A stretch of DNA of 64,000 nt, from contig DASZRK010000017.1 of assembly GCA_035549195.1 (NCBI GenBank), positions 248,001 through 312,000 of the forward strand, read 5' to 3'. Source of the stretch: a bacterium (GTDB lineage Bacteria; Oederibacteriota; Muellerivitia; Muellerivitales; Muellerivitaceae). The notes beneath the pieces were generated by a model, which was not told the origin of the DNA, ran no database searches, and worked only from the letters and a program-made list of their open reading frames with translations. The translations under genes were made by a program, and so were the position numbers. Below, piece by piece: positions 63,615-64,000 of the stretch (within the stretch, counting starts at the first letter, position 1; each line of letters begins with the position of its first letter).

Positions 63615-64000
63615 TTACATCGCCTGGATCCTTTCGTGGATGATGCCGTCCAAGGTCTCCTGCAGGGGTTGGTTCTTCTCCTCCATCATGGATTCCAGGA
63701 AGGTCCAAACCTCGGGCCGGTCCAGCTTGGCCAGGGCCTTGATGGCCTCCAGGCGCATGGGCAGGGGGTAGTTCTTGCCGCGCAGGAGCGATTTCTTGCG
63801 CGCGATCTCCTCGAGGAATTCCAAGGCGCCCTCGCCTTTCAGTTCGCCCGCCGCCCGACAGACCGCCATGAGGAATTCCTCATGACCCGGGCCCCGGGAT
63901 TCCCGGATCTTGGCCGACTTAAGGAGCAGGGGCAGCCCCGCCGAGAATCCGATGCGGCCCATCACGTCCGCCGCCCGCGCGGCGATCTCCTCCGAATCGT
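63615..64000 (-). CDS. HEAT-repeat-like protein, C-terminal part only
   Basis: The last 128 or so codons of a helical-repeat protein that continues past the right edge. The visible part has repeated amphipathic helices (EEFLMAVCRAAGELKGEGALEFL, then MRLEAIKALAKLDRPEVWTFLESMM) as in HEAT or phycobilisome-lyase-like repeats. No catalytic motif is seen. The real start is outside the window. It ends 57 bases before a minus-strand terminator. Confidence 0.7.
   Translation of the reverse strand, partial: DSEEIAARAADVMGRIGFSAGLPLLLKSAKIRESRGPGHEEFLMAVCRAAGELKGEGALEFLEEIARKKSLLRGKNYPLPMRLEAIKALAKLDRPEVWTFLESMMEEKNQPLQETLDGIIHERIQAM

Overview
This 64 kb window is a replication-origin region from a high-GC (visibly about 60% G+C), diderm bacterium that I cannot place confidently. 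Evidence for an outer membrane and LPS-type heptose is a TonB-dependent receptor (btuB-like) and an ADP-heptose epimerase (hldD). The Thr/Pro-repeat plus FlgD-like C-terminal architecture of one secreted protein is typical of several uncultured candidate phyla. No tRNA, rRNA, prophage, insertion sequence or CRISPR array was found.

Layout. 0-2.8 kb: end of a sigma-70 factor gene, a flippase-like membrane protein and a CapA lipoprotein. 2.8-13.5 kb (minus strand): recF, dciA, a membrane protein, gyrB, gyrA and a degenerate histidine kinase with a very long proline-rich tail. 13.7-16.4 kb: rsmG and mnmG, bracketed by two parS-like palindromes although parA/parB are absent from the window. 16.6-18.4 kb: a histidine phosphatase and a GGDEF protein. 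18.5-23.7 kb (minus): mnmE, then jag-yidC-yidD-rnpA-rpmH. 24-24.7 kb: an unrecognised Fis-type HTH protein with a perfect palindrome upstream. 24.7-34.3 kb: a cobalamin island (cobU, cobT, a LOG-family hydrolase, cobS, cbiX, riboswitch-controlled btuB, two BtuF-like proteins, a Cys-rich CWC protein, btuC, btuD). 34.3-37.9 kb: the origin proper, with DnaA boxes on both sides of dnaA, followed by dnaN. 38-45 kb: a secreted NHL-repeat protein, a helicase-exonuclease fusion, a DUF1186 protein and a thioesterase. 45-50.6 kb: a GAF/HD-GYP phosphodiesterase, a glycosyltransferase-like membrane protein with a TPR end, a SulP transporter and an NTF2-like protein. 50.6-54.5 kb (minus): glycoside hydrolase, trmO-like, ydeI-like and methyltransferase genes packed as one operon. 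54.7-64 kb: mixed metabolic genes (thiO, hldD, purC, a YeeE/YedE pair, PAP2, M3 peptidase, a RecB-like nuclease), a tandem repeat and the end of a HEAT-repeat protein.

How it works together. Core replication genes are mostly co-oriented away from about 34.5 kb (gyrase, recF and the rpmH operon leftward; dnaA, dnaN and the mrfAB-like gene rightward), as expected for bidirectional replication from an origin at dnaA. The cobalamin island sits between the rpmH operon and dnaA, which are adjacent in many bacteria. It covers outer-membrane uptake, ABC import and lower-ligand assembly, but the window has no adenosyltransferase and no corrin-ring pathway apart from the lone cbiX.

The observations most worth checking are the parS pair without parAB, a pair of divergent and apparently leaderless promoters sharing one TGTACA core in the B12 island (part of a wider set of -10 elements placed 6-7 nt before start codons), the MrfA-like helicase fused to a DEDDy-type exonuclease, and the pseudokinase-like protein downstream of gyrA. 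None of these has been tested by database search here.
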